Assembly: GCA_020050835.1 (NCBI GenBank)
Contig: JAGVKB010000148.1
Location: 36,634 to 100,633 of the forward strand
Direction of reading: 5' to 3'
Origin: Candidatus Obscuribacterales bacterium
GTDB lineage: Bacteria; Cyanobacteriota; Vampirovibrionia; Obscuribacterales; Obscuribacteraceae
Length of the DNA: 64,000 bases
Notes under the pieces: generated by a model
Databases searched by the model: none
What the model saw: the letters and a program-made list of their open reading frames with translations, nothing else
Told to the model about the DNA's origin: nothing
Translations under genes and position numbers: made by a program
Shown here: in pieces, positions 8,024 through 18,787 of the stretch
How the letters are laid out: every line of letters starts with the position of its first letter
How positions within the stretch are numbered: position 1 is the stretch's first letter

Positions 8024-9448
8024 TTAGTGCTGACTGGGTACTGATGCCGGTTCTGCCAGCAGCCGGCGACTTTCGTTTCTTTCGCATCGATAAGCGGTTT
8101 GGCCATCGATCAGCACCGCTTTGATTGCTTGTCTGCTTCCCAAAACTGCCAGTAAAAACAACCGCTCGGACGGACAGCTCGTAGTTTTCAAACGAATCTC
8201 GAGGTAGGGGTCTAGCTGTGGATCGATAATTACCAAGTCAGCCTTTCTGCCTGGCAAGAGCGAGCCGATCTCGGCTTGCATCCCGAGCGCCTCGGCTCCG
8301 GCCAATGTCGCTAGATAGAGCAGTTTGATACCGGTCAATTTCACGGACAGATTAGGACTGTTCATCGCGAACATCAACATCGATTGGATGTTGTAGGCAG
8401 TGCTCATCTCTTTCAGCATGCCAAAACCTGTTCCGCCTCCGACGTCCGTTCCGAGCGCAACCTTAAGACCTTTCTGGATGTATTTCTTGAGCGGGAACAA
8501 TCCGCTTCCCAGAAACATATTGCTCGAAGGGCAGTGAACTATCCGGCTTTCGGTACTTGCTAAAAGGTCGATCTCGGCATCGCCGGAGTAAATTGAATGG
8601 TGAAAGAACGAGCGCGGGCCCAGCAATCCGAACTGGTAGTAGACGTCCAGATAGTCTTTCGCGTTGGGAAAGACTTCGCCGATGCGCTCAATCTCTCGGT
8701 GGTTCTCATTGAGGTGAGTCTGAAAGTAGACGCTCGGGAACTCATCCAAAAGGCGCTTGCAGACGGAAAACATCTCTGGCGAGCAGGTTAGCGCGAATCG
8801 TGGCGTCACTATATAGCGGAGCTTGCCTTTCTCGTGCCATCGCTCGATCAGCCGCTTGGAGAGTGTATATGCAGTCTCCGGAGTCACGGCTAGTTCAGCC
8901 GGAAGGTCCTTGTCTTCCAGCGTCAAACCGAGCACTGCACGAAAGTTGCGCCGCTCAGCCTCTGCAAAGGCTATTTCAATCGCTTCTTCGAAGTGAGGGC
9001 CGAAGATTACCGCTGTCGTAGTTCCATGTGAAATCTCTTGATCGAAGAAGATTTTGCAGGCGTTGTAAGCATAATCAGGATGTTTGTACTTTGCTTCTTC
9101 CGGGCGCGTATGCCTGGTAAGCCAATCTAGAAGCTCCTCGCCGAAGGCGCCGATCATCAACGCTTGGGGCAGATGAATGTGACAGTCGACGAAGCCGGGC
9201 AGCGCAATTGAGCCGCTGTGATCGACTACTCTGGCTTCCGGGCAGCCGGCCAATACCTGTTTGAATTCTCCCAGCTGGAGAATACGACCGGCGTTGTCGA
9301 AGAGCAGCCCGCCATCCGGGTAGGATTCGAGCGCCCCCGAGTCGTCCGGCGTTTTAAACGGGTCAGCAATTAGATGGCAGAAGTTTGCCCGCACAATCGT
9401 TTTGGCGCAGGCGTCCGGACTATCGCTCGGCTTTGAAAGGTTTGGCAT
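8024..9448 (-). CDS. guaD: Guanine deaminase
   Basis: An amidohydrolase that converts guanine to xanthine in purine salvage or catabolism. Metal and active-site motifs appear in order: PGFVDCHIHLPQ (metal HxH), PRFALTCS, THLNEN (His ligand), HCPSSNMFLGSGLFP and LGTDVGGGTGFGMLKEM (Asp ligand). These fit guanine deaminase better than the related TRZ/ATZ hydrolases. I place the start at ATG 9448 (474 residues, slightly longer than typical). An upstream GTG at 9541 would add 31 residues unlike the family and would reach the divergent gene at 9557/9575. No purine-uptake gene is adjacent. Confidence 0.9.
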   Translation of the reverse strand: MPNLSKPSDSPDACAKTIVRANFCHLIADPFKTPDDSGALESYPDGGLLFDNAGRILQLGEFKQVLAGCPEARVVDHSGSIALPGFVDCHIHLPQALMIGAFGEELLDWLTRHTRPEEAKYKHPDYAYNACKIFFDQEISHGTTTAVIFGPHFEEAIEIAFAEAERRNFRAVLGLTLEDKDLPAELAVTPETAYTLSKRLIERWHEKGKLRYIVTPRFALTCSPEMFSVCKRLLDEFPSVYFQTHLNENHREIERIGEVFPNAKDYLDVYYQFGLLGPRSFFHHSIYSGDAEIDLLASTESRIVHCPSSNMFLGSGLFPLKKYIQKGLKVALGTDVGGGTGFGMLKEMSTAYNIQSMLMFAMNSPNLSVKLTGIKLLYLATLAGAEALGMQAEIGSLLPGRKADLVIIDPQLDPYLEIRLKTTSCPSERLFLLAVLGSRQAIKAVLIDGQTAYRCERNESRRLLAEPASVPSQH

Positions 9449-9574
9449 TAACAGGCTCGTGACTTCCTCGGCAGATTTTGAGAAAGGAAGGTCATTATAG
9501 CGTCGCTTGCGACCGGCGTGGTTTGAGCGGCAGACGATCACCTACAATAGTCGCCAATGGCGAGAGGTTCTATC

Positions 9575-10243
9575 ATGTCGAGCACGATGCGCATCGGTCT
9601 TATCTCAGCAGCGATTGCGGCTTTGATCTCGGTGCCCGCTGCCAGTTTGGCGGCCGAGCCGGTCCCAGCGCTTGACAGCGGCTCCGGCAGTGCCCCCAGC
9701 TCCGGTCCGGGTGCAAGCACGACACCGGCCCAAGCTGCGCCCCATATAGCGGCCCCGGGCTACTCCAAGCAGGACGTCCAGAACTTGCTGGCGGAGGCTC
9801 TCAACGTCCTTGCGAAAGCAAAGGACGTTCTTAGAATAACCAGTTCGAAGTTGCCGGACCTGGTTACGGACAATCGAGAGTTTCGGCGTTTTGACCGCGA
9901 AGTGGAGCTTTGTCGCGACGAGACCTATCCGGCCGTGTCCTCGGCCGGTAAGTTGAAGGAGAGCCCGCACCTGCTGCGTGATGCGGTCCGAATGTATATT
10001 ACGATGAGAATTTGCGAGCAGCGCTGCCTCCGGCTGTCGGACCATCTTTCGAGCGTGCAAGCGCAAGGAGCCAGCCAGTTGTCCGCTCAGGTGTTCGACG
10101 TTGCAAACCGGTTGGGAAGAGTCAATCTGAAGCTGCAGCCTTACTTTATCCGCTTGATCGACACCTATCAGGCGGAAGCGCCGGCCGGCAGAGTCGAAGA
10201 TGACCTCTGGCAAGGCACGCAGGTTCAAGGACCGGTTTTGTAG
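9575..10243 (+). CDS. Secreted protein of unknown function
   Basis: A 222-residue product with an N-terminal signal sequence (MRIGLISAAIAALISV, cleavage likely near LAAEP). A Pro/Ser/Gly-rich linker follows, then an all-helical domain of about 150 residues with three cysteines (ELCRDE, RICEQRCLR). I do not recognise the family. GAGAGG at 9562-9567 lies seven bases before ATG 9575, which favours this start over the ATG at 9557. It is divergent from guaD and shares a short promoter region with it. The helix-rich exported domain after a flexible linker suggests a periplasmic protein; this is inference. Confidence 0.65.
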   Translation: MSSTMRIGLISAAIAALISVPAASLAAEPVPALDSGSGSAPSSGPGASTTPAQAAPHIAAPGYSKQDVQNLLAEALNVLAKAKDVLRITSSKLPDLVTDNREFRRFDREVELCRDETYPAVSSAGKLKESPHLLRDAVRMYITMRICEQRCLRLSDHLSSVQAQGASQLSAQVFDVANRLGRVNLKLQPYFIRLIDTYQAEAPAGRVEDDLWQGTQVQGPVL

Positions 10244-10388
10244 CCGGAATCCGGTTGCTGACAAGTCAGTCTGGAGCCCAAAGCAGAACGTCCAGGGCCA
10301 GCAAGGAGTGGGATTGGTTCTGCCAATGCCGGATCTCCCGGCCGCAAGAATGCGGCTTCGGCTTCAGGATTTCTCTTAGAGCGTGTGT

Positions 10389-10628
10389 CTATTTAGACTT
10401 GGCGCTAACTGCTCGCGTACGGGTATTGGAAGTCGAAACCGTTTTGGATGCCGAAGCTATTTCAGACTCGAGCTTCTGCCTGAGGCGTCGTTCAAGTTGA
10501 GCCGGTGAGAATGGATATGGGCACCAACCGGCCCCATTCACCGGGCAATTTGCCAGCGCTGCGACTTTAGGTTTCTTGGATCGTTTACGAACCGGACGCG
10601 ACGAGACTTCTGTAATTTGTGCTTGCAT
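10389..10628 (-). CDS. Small conserved-looking protein with CPVNGAGWCPYPF motif
   Basis: A 79-residue basic protein. A very strong ribosome site (AGGGAGGAGG, four bases before ATG 10628) argues that it is truly translated. Residues 1-27 are Lys/Arg-rich; residues 28-40 contain two cysteines in CPVNGAGWCPYPF; then SPAQLERRLRQKLESE predicts a short amphipathic helix, followed by a Ser/Thr-rich tail. No signal peptide or membrane helix is present. Two cysteines could form half of a metal site or a disulfide. I do not recognise it. The 145 bases between its stop and the upstream convergent gene hold nothing obvious. Confidence 0.55.
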   Translation of the reverse strand: MQAQITEVSSRPVRKRSKKPKVAALANCPVNGAGWCPYPFSPAQLERRLRQKLESEIASASKTVSTSNTRTRAVSAKSK

Positions 10629-10847
10629 AAAGCCTCCTCCCTATCCTTGTTATACCCCCATTTCTACAAACAAGCGAGCAAAAATTCATAGATTGTATTC
10701 TGGCAACAACTTCGCAATGCGGCATGGCAAGCATTTTGCGCATCAATTAAAGCTTTTCGGATTTTTGCAGAATCGGCCAGTGAGCGCTTGATATGAGGTT
10801 CTGTCTGGATGCGCTCAAGATGTCCTGTCGCTTCTGATTAATCAAAC

Positions 10848-10880
10848 AAAGCGAGGCTGCCTACAGCAAAGCCTCGCTTT
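10848..10880 (-). terminator. Hairpin terminator after the 10905-11534 gene
   Basis: Eleven-base perfect inverted repeat (10848-10858 with 10870-10880, AAAGCGAGGCT and its complement) with an 11-base loop. On the minus strand it is followed by TTTGTTTGAT, so it fits intrinsic termination of the gene ending at 10905. The rest of 10629-10904 shows no gene. Confidence 0.7.
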
Positions 10881-10904
10881 GAACTAAATTGTTTGGCTGA
10901 ATCG

Positions 10905-11534
10905 TTACTTGGCAGAGCCGGCCTTGTTGGTGACTCCTCCGCCGGCAGCCTTGTCCGAACTGCCCGGCTGATTGACTGGCGTGCCTGGAGTAGCTGCAAT
11001 GATTAAATTGCCCAAGTTGTCTCGGGCAACGGTGATCAGGCTGTTAAACCCGGGATACTTGATGTTTTGTGGTTTGCCCATGAAGGCTTGACCGACTGCT
11101 TCCGAAAACGCCTTGAATTCAGCCTCGGTCTTGGCCTTGTCTTTCGGCATCGGTTTACCGATCGACTCGTAAGCAAAGGCAAAGCCGTGGGCGGTTGCCA
11201 TCGCTGCTCCCACCATCTGATTGCTCCCGGTTCTGATTGCCATAGACTGCCCGCTGATTTTACCGTTAACGACGGTGATTGTTAGTCCAGCGGCATAGCC
11301 TGATGAGGCATTCTCTTGCTCGGGGGCTACTTTGAGTGTAAAACGATAATTCGAGCCGCGAGCGTTTGTGTCTTCTGCAGCGGGAGTCCAGGACTGGACT
11401 ACTTTACTCTTGTATGTCTGATAGCTTTCGCCGAGCTTTGCTTCTGCGCCGTCGGGCATTCCGCCGCCGAGTGCCAGTGCAAGCAATCCAAACAAACTGG
11501 CTTTGAATGTCATTAATAGATGGCGCTTTCTCAT
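10905..11534 (-). CDS. Secreted protein of unknown function
   Basis: A 209-residue protein with a clear signal sequence (hydrophobic residues 10-25, likely cleaved after DGAEA). The mature part has alternating beta-like segments (NYRFTLKVAP, AAGLTITVVNGKISG) and a region predicting uptake of one compact domain, ending in a Gly/Ser/Lys-rich tail. No known motif or cysteine pattern is visible. It is the last gene before a strong hairpin, and the eIF2B-family gene starts its own unit 13 bases upstream on the same strand, so these two may be co-transcribed. Confidence 0.65.
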   Translation of the reverse strand: MRKRHLLMTFKASLFGLLALALGGGMPDGAEAKLGESYQTYKSKVVQSWTPAAEDTNARGSNYRFTLKVAPEQENASSGYAAGLTITVVNGKISGQSMAIRTGSNQMVGAAMATAHGFAFAYESIGKPMPKDKAKTEAEFKAFSEAVGQAFMGKPQNIKYPGFNSLITVARDNLGNLIIAATPGTPVNQPGSSDKAAGGGVTNKAGSAK

Positions 11535-11547
11535 TCTCGTCCTGATT

Positions 11548-12486
11548 TTAGAGAAACGCTGAGCTTTCTAGCTTGAGCGCTTCATGAACTTCCAGCTTGG
11601 AAACATAGCTGCCGATGTCCTTTTCGGTAAGAATGCCATTTTCAGTGACGATTCCGGAGAGCCAGGACAAAGGTATCAACTCGAATTGCCGATTTAGTAT
11701 GCGCACGCCTTTGGGTGCGTTTTCCCAGACCTCTTCTCCCGGGCGGTCATGCTTTTCGAACTCGAAGACGCGCTCATCGTCTACAAACTTTTCTGTTCCA
11801 CAGAGCGCATAAATCGGTATGTTCAGCTCCTTGCAGGCCATGGCGAGCGGCCATGAGCCGACTTTATTGACCACGCCGGGACGCCCCAGGCAGTCCAGGC
11901 CCATAAATGCAGCTCGGCATTGCGGCAAGACGAGCCCGAGTGCATTGTCGAAAGTATGCATCACTTCAATGCCGCCGGCGGCAAGCATTGTTGCAAACTT
12001 CCGTCCTTCGAGGGCCGGGCGAGCCTCGGTGCAAACGACTCTGAAAAAGCGACCCTTCGAGCGTGCATTGACCAGGGCGCTTACCACTGTCGAACTGAAA
12101 GAGTACGCGAAAATCAATTCGCCGGGCGGGATGAGATCAAAGGCTAGATCTGCGATCGCTTCGGCGCTTTCACAAAGCTGCTTCTCGAATTTCATGAGCG
12201 CATCCTGGCATCGTTCATGAATTTCGACTACCGATTTTGCTCCCTTCACGGCGAGCAAGACTTTGTTGCTCAAGTGAAAGAGTGGAGCCATCGCGGGCTG
12301 CGCTTCGGTCAAGGCGTGAGCGGTGCTTATCAAGCGCTGCTCGACCTCCTTTACGCTCATCTGCTCGGTGCCCTGCAGCATCGTCTGAAAGGCTGTGATT
12401 GCTCTCAGGGCGATTTCAGCGGCACCCGACAGCAGGTCATCGCGAATCGGTGCCACCAGTTGTTCCAGTTCATGAAGCTTTTCCAT
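11548..12486 (-). CDS. eIF2B alpha/beta/delta-like sugar-phosphate isomerase family protein
   Basis: A 312-residue protein of the fold shared by eIF2B subunits, methylthioribose-1-phosphate isomerase and ribose-1,5-bisphosphate isomerase. Diagnostic segments are YSFSSTVVSAL, the VVCTEARPALEGRKFA block, GGIEVMHTFDNALG, AAFMGLDCLG and VVNKVGSWPLA. The Cys and Asp in the GLDCLG segment sit where the isomerases have catalytic residues, although the usual order differs, so the substrate is undecided. AGGAG lies six bases before ATG 12486; the open frame upstream to 12564 is not used. It is probably cytosolic. It precedes the secreted-protein gene at 10905 and follows the radical SAM gene by 140 bases. 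Confidence 0.72.
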   Translation of the reverse strand: MEKLHELEQLVAPIRDDLLSGAAEIALRAITAFQTMLQGTEQMSVKEVEQRLISTAHALTEAQPAMAPLFHLSNKVLLAVKGAKSVVEIHERCQDALMKFEKQLCESAEAIADLAFDLIPPGELIFAYSFSSTVVSALVNARSKGRFFRVVCTEARPALEGRKFATMLAAGGIEVMHTFDNALGLVLPQCRAAFMGLDCLGRPGVVNKVGSWPLAMACKELNIPIYALCGTEKFVDDERVFEFEKHDRPGEEVWENAPKGVRILNRQFELIPLSWLSGIVTENGILTEKDIGSYVSKLEVHEALKLESSAFL

Positions 12487-12625
12487 GCACAACTCCTGTC
12501 GGCAGTTTGGATGTAAGTAGCTGAGCGCCCGAAGCGGCCAAGCGAAGTTCTTACCTGGAAGCAATTATTTCATAGATTCATTTTCCGGTTAATGCTTGAG
12601 CGAAAGGCGGCTTATGCGCCTGGCT

Positions 12626-14242
12626 CTATCCGTCCGGTTTACCAATTGACAGCTTTTCGGCGGTCTCGCTATGTCTAACCAACATTGCGGCTTTCGGCTC
12701 GTCGACCAGATGAGACCAGGGCAAAGTCTCGTCATAAGGGATATTGCGAAAGACGTAGAAGTCTTCGTCTGGACAGCCCTCCGGCCGATTGCGCAGAGCT
12801 GCGCGCCAGGCGCCTAAATTGCCCTTGCCCTCGGCCACGGACAGAAGCATCGGCGCCAGCCGCCGGTCTCCGCGCGAAAGCAGCGCTTGAACATCGCTCC
12901 AGTTATGACTTTCCGGACGCATGGCGATGCCGGCCTTACAAACATGTTTGCGCAGGTACTCCAGCTTCGCTGCCGACTGCCGGTCGCGACCAGACCATTG
13001 AAACGGTGTTTGGGCTTTCGGAACAAATGAGCTGCAACCGAAAACGAAGCGCAGTCTCTTGTGTGCTTTCTTGAGCTTCAATAACAAGCGCACGGTCTCT
13101 TCCAGGTCTTCGGCTGATTCGCCCGGCAGACCTACGATGCCGTAAAACTTCAAACCGGACATCCCGCTTTTTTCGATTAAGTCGACGGCGTGCTCGATCT
13201 GCTCTTCGGTCAAGTTCTTCTTCATAATTGTGCGAAGACGTTCCGAGCCTGATTCAATTGCAATCGTAACTGTCTTGTGTCCGAGCTTGTGAAGCATTTC
13301 TAGAATGAGCGGATTGAGCGAATCGGCTCGCACGGATGCGATTGAGATTTCGGTTTGAGGACGCCTCAGCAGTTCGTGTGCAAGCTGATCGAACTGCGGA
13401 TGCTCGGTAACCGAGGGGCCGAGCAGCCCGATCTTCTTGGTGTGCTTCAGTCCGATGTCGATCTTTTCCATGATTGTCTCGACCCGCGCCGCGCGAAACG
13501 GGCGGCTGAGGTAGCTTGCCAGGCAAAATCGACATTCTTGCGGGCAGGAACGCGCTACTTCGACCAGAAACATGTCACCCCAGGTGGTATCAGGGGCGAG
13601 CATCAAGGAATGTGCGACATAATCCGGTGGTGGAGTGAAAACCCGCCTGGTAAGGCGGGTTGGTACATTGTCCTCCGCCGGCTCGATCGAATCGATCGCT
13701 TTGCCGTCGCCGGTTAGTTTATATCTATAGAGCGATGGCACATAAATGCCATCAATCTTGGACAGCTCGATCAGTTGAAGCCGGCGATCGGACAAATGAC
13801 GCACCCTTTTCCAGGTCTCGATGAACGCCGGCACTATCGCTTCGGCATCGCCTAACAGCACAACATCGAAGAAATCGGCGAACGGCTCGGGATTTGCCGA
13901 CAGCGCCGGCCCCCCGCCAAAGACGAGCGGGCTGCCGGCCTGTCTATCCTTGCTGCTGGCCGGAATGCCTAATTGCTTGAGCAGGCGAATAACATTGACG
14001 TAGTCGAGTTCCCAGGAAAGTGTAAAACCGACCAGTTCGCTGTCAGTCCAGCCGGTCTCTTGACAGTCGGTAAATATTCGTTTGACTTGAATCTCGGCGT
14101 CCTGCTCTAAAAGCCACCAGACGAGCTGGAAGCCGAGGCTTGTCATCCCGACCTCATAGGCGTTCGGAAATGCCCAACCGACATTGAACAAAGAGTCAAC
14201 TTTGGCCAGGCGATTGACGGTAAAGATTTCAGTTCCAAGCAT
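12626..14242 (-). CDS. B12-binding-type radical SAM protein
   Basis: A 538-residue protein. Residues 20-200 resemble a cobalamin-binding Rossmann domain (FPNAYEVGMTSLGFQ start, GGGPALSANPEP loop). The radical SAM core follows with CPQECRFC (Cys233, Cys237 and Cys240), which binds the 4Fe-4S cluster and S-adenosylmethionine. Later core motifs include ESGSERLR and GIVGLPGES. It resembles the family whose N-terminal half accompanies a DUF2344 partner in many bacteria and cyanobacteria; here the chain ends without that domain. The reaction is unknown. Its start ATG 14242 is 66 bases from the divergent spermidine-synthase-like gene. Confidence 0.82.
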   Translation of the reverse strand: MLGTEIFTVNRLAKVDSLFNVGWAFPNAYEVGMTSLGFQLVWWLLEQDAEIQVKRIFTDCQETGWTDSELVGFTLSWELDYVNVIRLLKQLGIPASSKDRQAGSPLVFGGGPALSANPEPFADFFDVVLLGDAEAIVPAFIETWKRVRHLSDRRLQLIELSKIDGIYVPSLYRYKLTGDGKAIDSIEPAEDNVPTRLTRRVFTPPPDYVAHSLMLAPDTTWGDMFLVEVARSCPQECRFCLASYLSRPFRAARVETIMEKIDIGLKHTKKIGLLGPSVTEHPQFDQLAHELLRRPQTEISIASVRADSLNPLILEMLHKLGHKTVTIAIESGSERLRTIMKKNLTEEQIEHAVDLIEKSGMSGLKFYGIVGLPGESAEDLEETVRLLLKLKKAHKRLRFVFGCSSFVPKAQTPFQWSGRDRQSAAKLEYLRKHVCKAGIAMRPESHNWSDVQALLSRGDRRLAPMLLSVAEGKGNLGAWRAALRNRPEGCPDEDFYVFRNIPYDETLPWSHLVDEPKAAMLVRHSETAEKLSIGKPDG

Positions 14243-14308
14243 GATAACGTAAAGAGATTGACAGTTTCCCCTATTGTCTCGCGTAAACGGTAATTCTTTC
14301 CAGCGATT

Positions 14309-16522
14309 ATGAATTTGAGCAAGCGTACGCTACTTGAGCTTTTCGCTCTCAGTGTCGTCTCCCTCTTCTTCGAGCTTCTTGCTATACGCTGGCTGTCGGC
14401 GGATTTCCGAGCGTTTGCCGTCTTTCGCACCTTTCCGCTCGTCACCTGTTTTGTCGGTTTGGGAGCTGGATTCGCTCTTAACAGAGATGCGGTCTTTCGC
14501 TACACGCCCTGGGCTTTGGTCTTCTTTGTCGGCGTGGCCAAACTGGCGGAATTCTTCAAAGTCGGCTTCTGGGGATTCCCCTCGGCCTCCGTCTTCAACT
14601 GGCAAAGTCTGCCGGTCGAAGGGATGCCGGGAGCGGTTTATCTCGTCATGTTCTCCTTTGTCTTGCTCCTGCTTTTAGCCGGTCCGTTTCTGGTTTCGGC
14701 GTGCATAGGCGCACGGTTGGGCGTGCTTTTCAATCAAGCGGCCTCCTTGCAGTCTTATGCCGTCAACCTGGCCGGAGCGTTGCTCGGCAGTTGTCTTTTC
14801 ACTTTGCTCTCGTTCTTGGGCTCTCCGCCCTGGCAGCTACTGTTGGTGACGGCCGGAGCGCTGGCGCTTTTTGCGCCAGGACGGAAGCGCCTGGTCTGGC
14901 TGGCAGCTGCTTGTCTAGTGGCCGTGCTGGCTGCTTTGCCTTGCCCGGTGAGTTCAATGGCGTTGAGCGAAGCCTTCACCGTCTATCAAGAGAAAGCGGC
15001 AAAAACCTTCTGGTCTCCATATCAGAGATTAGACCTCAGGCTTTATAGAGATAAAGCTGAATCCGGTCAAGAGACCGGACGCTTTCTGGGTCTGGAGCTC
15101 GGTGTCAATCGTCTCTTCTATCAATACTTCTTTTCCCCCGAGCTCGCCTTGAGCTCCTTTCCGGCGGATTTAAGAGGCTTCGTCCAGATCAGGCGCGATC
15201 AATATTCCTTGCCGGAGAAGATAAAGCCCAGTCCAGAATGGGGTCCTACGGTGACGTTCGATCGGGGCGATCAGAGTTCCTTGCCGGCTGAGGTCAAGCC
15301 TGGCCGCTCCGTGCTGGTGCTGGCGGCTGGTACCGGGCAGGATGTTGCGGCAGCGGTTCAGCACGGGGCAACTGAGGTTGACGCGGTTGATATCGACCCG
15401 GTTATTCTGGAGCTGGGCCGGAGGTACAATCCGATCTACAGCCAACCTTCGGTGCACCTGTTCTGCGACGATGCTCGGCATTACATCGGTCGTTGCAAGA
15501 AAAAATATGACTTGATCGTATATAGCTTCCTCGATTCGCATGCCGTGCTTGGTCAAGGCTCTTCCGTGCGTTTGGATAGTTATCCTTACACGCAAGAAGG
15601 AATTGTAAGTGGGCTTAACCTGCTCCAACCGGATGGACTTATGGTGGTCTCATTTTCGGCGGTTACGCCCTGGCTGGAACGCCGGCTGTATAAAACGATC
15701 AGCGAAGCGGTCGGATATGAGCCGCTGTTGATTGAAGGTAAAGAAGGATTCGGTCATCTCTTTTTTGTGCTGGGGCAGGCTGTACGTGACCGGGCAGTTC
15801 AGCCGCCAGCGGGTTGGAAGCTAAAAGACAAACCGCAGATCGACCCGGGCGAGCGCTCTTTGACTGATGACTGGCCTTATCTCTATGTACGCCCCGATGT
15901 GCTGGACGTGCCTTACTTGTTGATCATTTTCCAGATAGTGCTGGCAAGCTTCCTGGCCGCCCGCCGGGTGCTGGTAGGTAAAGGCAATCTGCTCCACTGG
16001 CAGATGTTCTTTTTGGGTGCGGCATTTTTGTTGCTTGAGCTGCATTCAATCTCCTTCCTCTCTCTGCTCTATGGATCGACCTGGCTGACGTCGGCTGTCG
16101 CTATTAACGGCATCTTGTTGATGATCTTCTGCTCCAACCTTTTGGTAATGAAGTTCGGTCGCTTCTTTGTCGGCAAAGAATGGCTGATTTACCTGTTGCT
16201 TTTGCTGTCCATCGCCGGTGACTATCTGTTGCCGGTCACAGCCTTGGCCGGTGAACCGGAAGTGCTGCGCTATTCGTTGCTTACACTGGTGACGCTTCTG
16301 CCCTTGTGTGTGGCTGGCTTCTTGTTCTCCGCACTCTTCTCGCGGGTAGATAATGCTGCTCAAGCGCTGGCGTTCAATTTGTTCGGCTCGGTGGTCGGTG
16401 GCATGCTCGAGTATCTCTCCAATTTCTGGGGGGTGAAGGCGCTGTGCCTGGTCGCCGCCTGGTTCTACTTGATGGCATTGCTTTGTTTGCTCAAAGGCGG
16501 GCGAGCTGACCGGACTGCTTGA
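14309..16522 (+). CDS. Spermidine synthase-like polytopic membrane protein
   Basis: A 737-residue protein with three parts. Residues 1-215 are hydrophobic helices; residues 320-500 form a methyltransferase-like/spermidine-synthase fold (VLVLAAGTGQD nucleotide loop, VDAVDIDP acidic strand end, DDARHYI); and residues 535-730 are hydrophobic helices again. Such membrane-flanked spermidine-synthase-like proteins are widespread, but most have no proven aminopropyltransferase activity. The N-terminal FFELLAIRWLSADF segment is typical of them. It is monocistronic, divergent from the radical SAM gene, and ends 32 bases before a perfect 18-pair hairpin. No polyamine genes are nearby, so a role in polyamine synthesis should not be assumed. 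Confidence 0.75.
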   Translation: MNLSKRTLLELFALSVVSLFFELLAIRWLSADFRAFAVFRTFPLVTCFVGLGAGFALNRDAVFRYTPWALVFFVGVAKLAEFFKVGFWGFPSASVFNWQSLPVEGMPGAVYLVMFSFVLLLLLAGPFLVSACIGARLGVLFNQAASLQSYAVNLAGALLGSCLFTLLSFLGSPPWQLLLVTAGALALFAPGRKRLVWLAAACLVAVLAALPCPVSSMALSEAFTVYQEKAAKTFWSPYQRLDLRLYRDKAESGQETGRFLGLELGVNRLFYQYFFSPELALSSFPADLRGFVQIRRDQYSLPEKIKPSPEWGPTVTFDRGDQSSLPAEVKPGRSVLVLAAGTGQDVAAAVQHGATEVDAVDIDPVILELGRRYNPIYSQPSVHLFCDDARHYIGRCKKKYDLIVYSFLDSHAVLGQGSSVRLDSYPYTQEGIVSGLNLLQPDGLMVVSFSAVTPWLERRLYKTISEAVGYEPLLIEGKEGFGHLFFVLGQAVRDRAVQPPAGWKLKDKPQIDPGERSLTDDWPYLYVRPDVLDVPYLLIIFQIVLASFLAARRVLVGKGNLLHWQMFFLGAAFLLLELHSISFLSLLYGSTWLTSAVAINGILLMIFCSNLLVMKFGRFFVGKEWLIYLLLLLSIAGDYLLPVTALAGEPEVLRYSLLTLVTLLPLCVAGFLFSALFSRVDNAAQALAFNLFGSVVGGMLEYLSNFWGVKALCLVAAWFYLMALLCLLKGGRADRTA

Positions 16523-16554
16523 GCGGGGAGTGTGAATCGCCATGAGCTCACGCC

Positions 16555-16600
16555 CGAAAGCAAATTGCCTGCTCCGAACGGCGCAGGCAATTTGCTTTCG
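16555..16600. terminator. Perfect 18-bp hairpin between convergent genes
   Basis: Arms 16555-16572 and 16583-16600 are perfectly complementary over 18 bases with a 10-base loop. It lies between the stop codons of two convergent genes (16522 and 16618), so it likely serves both. Neither side has a T-run, which is unusual for a classic intrinsic terminator; it may act as an RNA 3'-end stabiliser or with Rho. Confidence 0.65.
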
Positions 16601-16617
16601 AGATCACTTGACTGCCG

Positions 16618-16992
16618 CTAGCTGCCGGTGGAACGACCGGTTCTTGGTAAGTGCTTGGACCAATCGGGTCCGAGTCCGGAGAAAAACTCGTGGGCTGCCA
16701 GTACGTCGTCGTATGTGATCGCCGGCTGATTGGCGAACTTTTCGTTGTCGCGCTTGCTCCAGTCGAACGGAGACTTCTGCTTCGTCTGGCCGGTCTTCGG
16801 TCCGGTGCCAACGATCGCTACGCCCAATGGGCGCCCGCATACCGAGCATCCGACGCGTACCACCAGAATTCCTGGTTCCTCCCTCAGAAGCTCAATGCCT
16901 TCCGAAGTAAAGGGATTGCTGCAAAATCGGCAAAATTTCTGTTGGAAGTATTCCTGGATAGCCTGGAAATTTCCCCCGTAGAACTTGCCCAT
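16618..16992 (-). CDS. Small zinc-ribbon-like protein
   Basis: A 124-residue protein with two CxxC pairs, Cys21/Cys24 (FCRFCSNPF) and Cys49/Cys52 (GCSVCGRPLG), the spacing of a zinc ribbon. Between the pairs is a beta-like segment; after them comes a polar linker and the motif ITYDDVLAAHEFFSGLG DW, which predicts a helix. No membrane segment is present. It may be a nucleic-acid- or protein-binding adaptor, but I do not recognise the family. The ribosome site is weak (GGCGG). The gene converges on the spermidine-synthase-like gene. Confidence 0.62.
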   Translation of the reverse strand: MGKFYGGNFQAIQEYFQQKFCRFCSNPFTSEGIELLREEPGILVVRVGCSVCGRPLGVAIVGTGPKTGQTKQKSPFDWSKRDNEKFANQPAITYDDVLAAHEFFSGLGPDWSKHLPRTGRSTGS

Positions 16993-18707
<1,715 letters not shown>

Positions 18708-18787
18708 TCGAAACTGGGTTTCAGTCCTGTTTGCCTACCTTAATCAGGGTCTAGGAGGTCGGGGAAACGCGTAAGCGGTACGAGCGA

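Noticed and set aside
9605..10264. Antisense ORF of 219 codons opposite a secreted-protein gene
   Set aside because: No ribosome site; the plus-strand gene has a clear signal peptide and ribosome site.
14309..16522. Functional spermidine synthase
   Set aside because: Membrane-flanked homologs of this type rarely have proven aminopropyl transfer and no polyamine genes are nearby, so only the fold is claimed.
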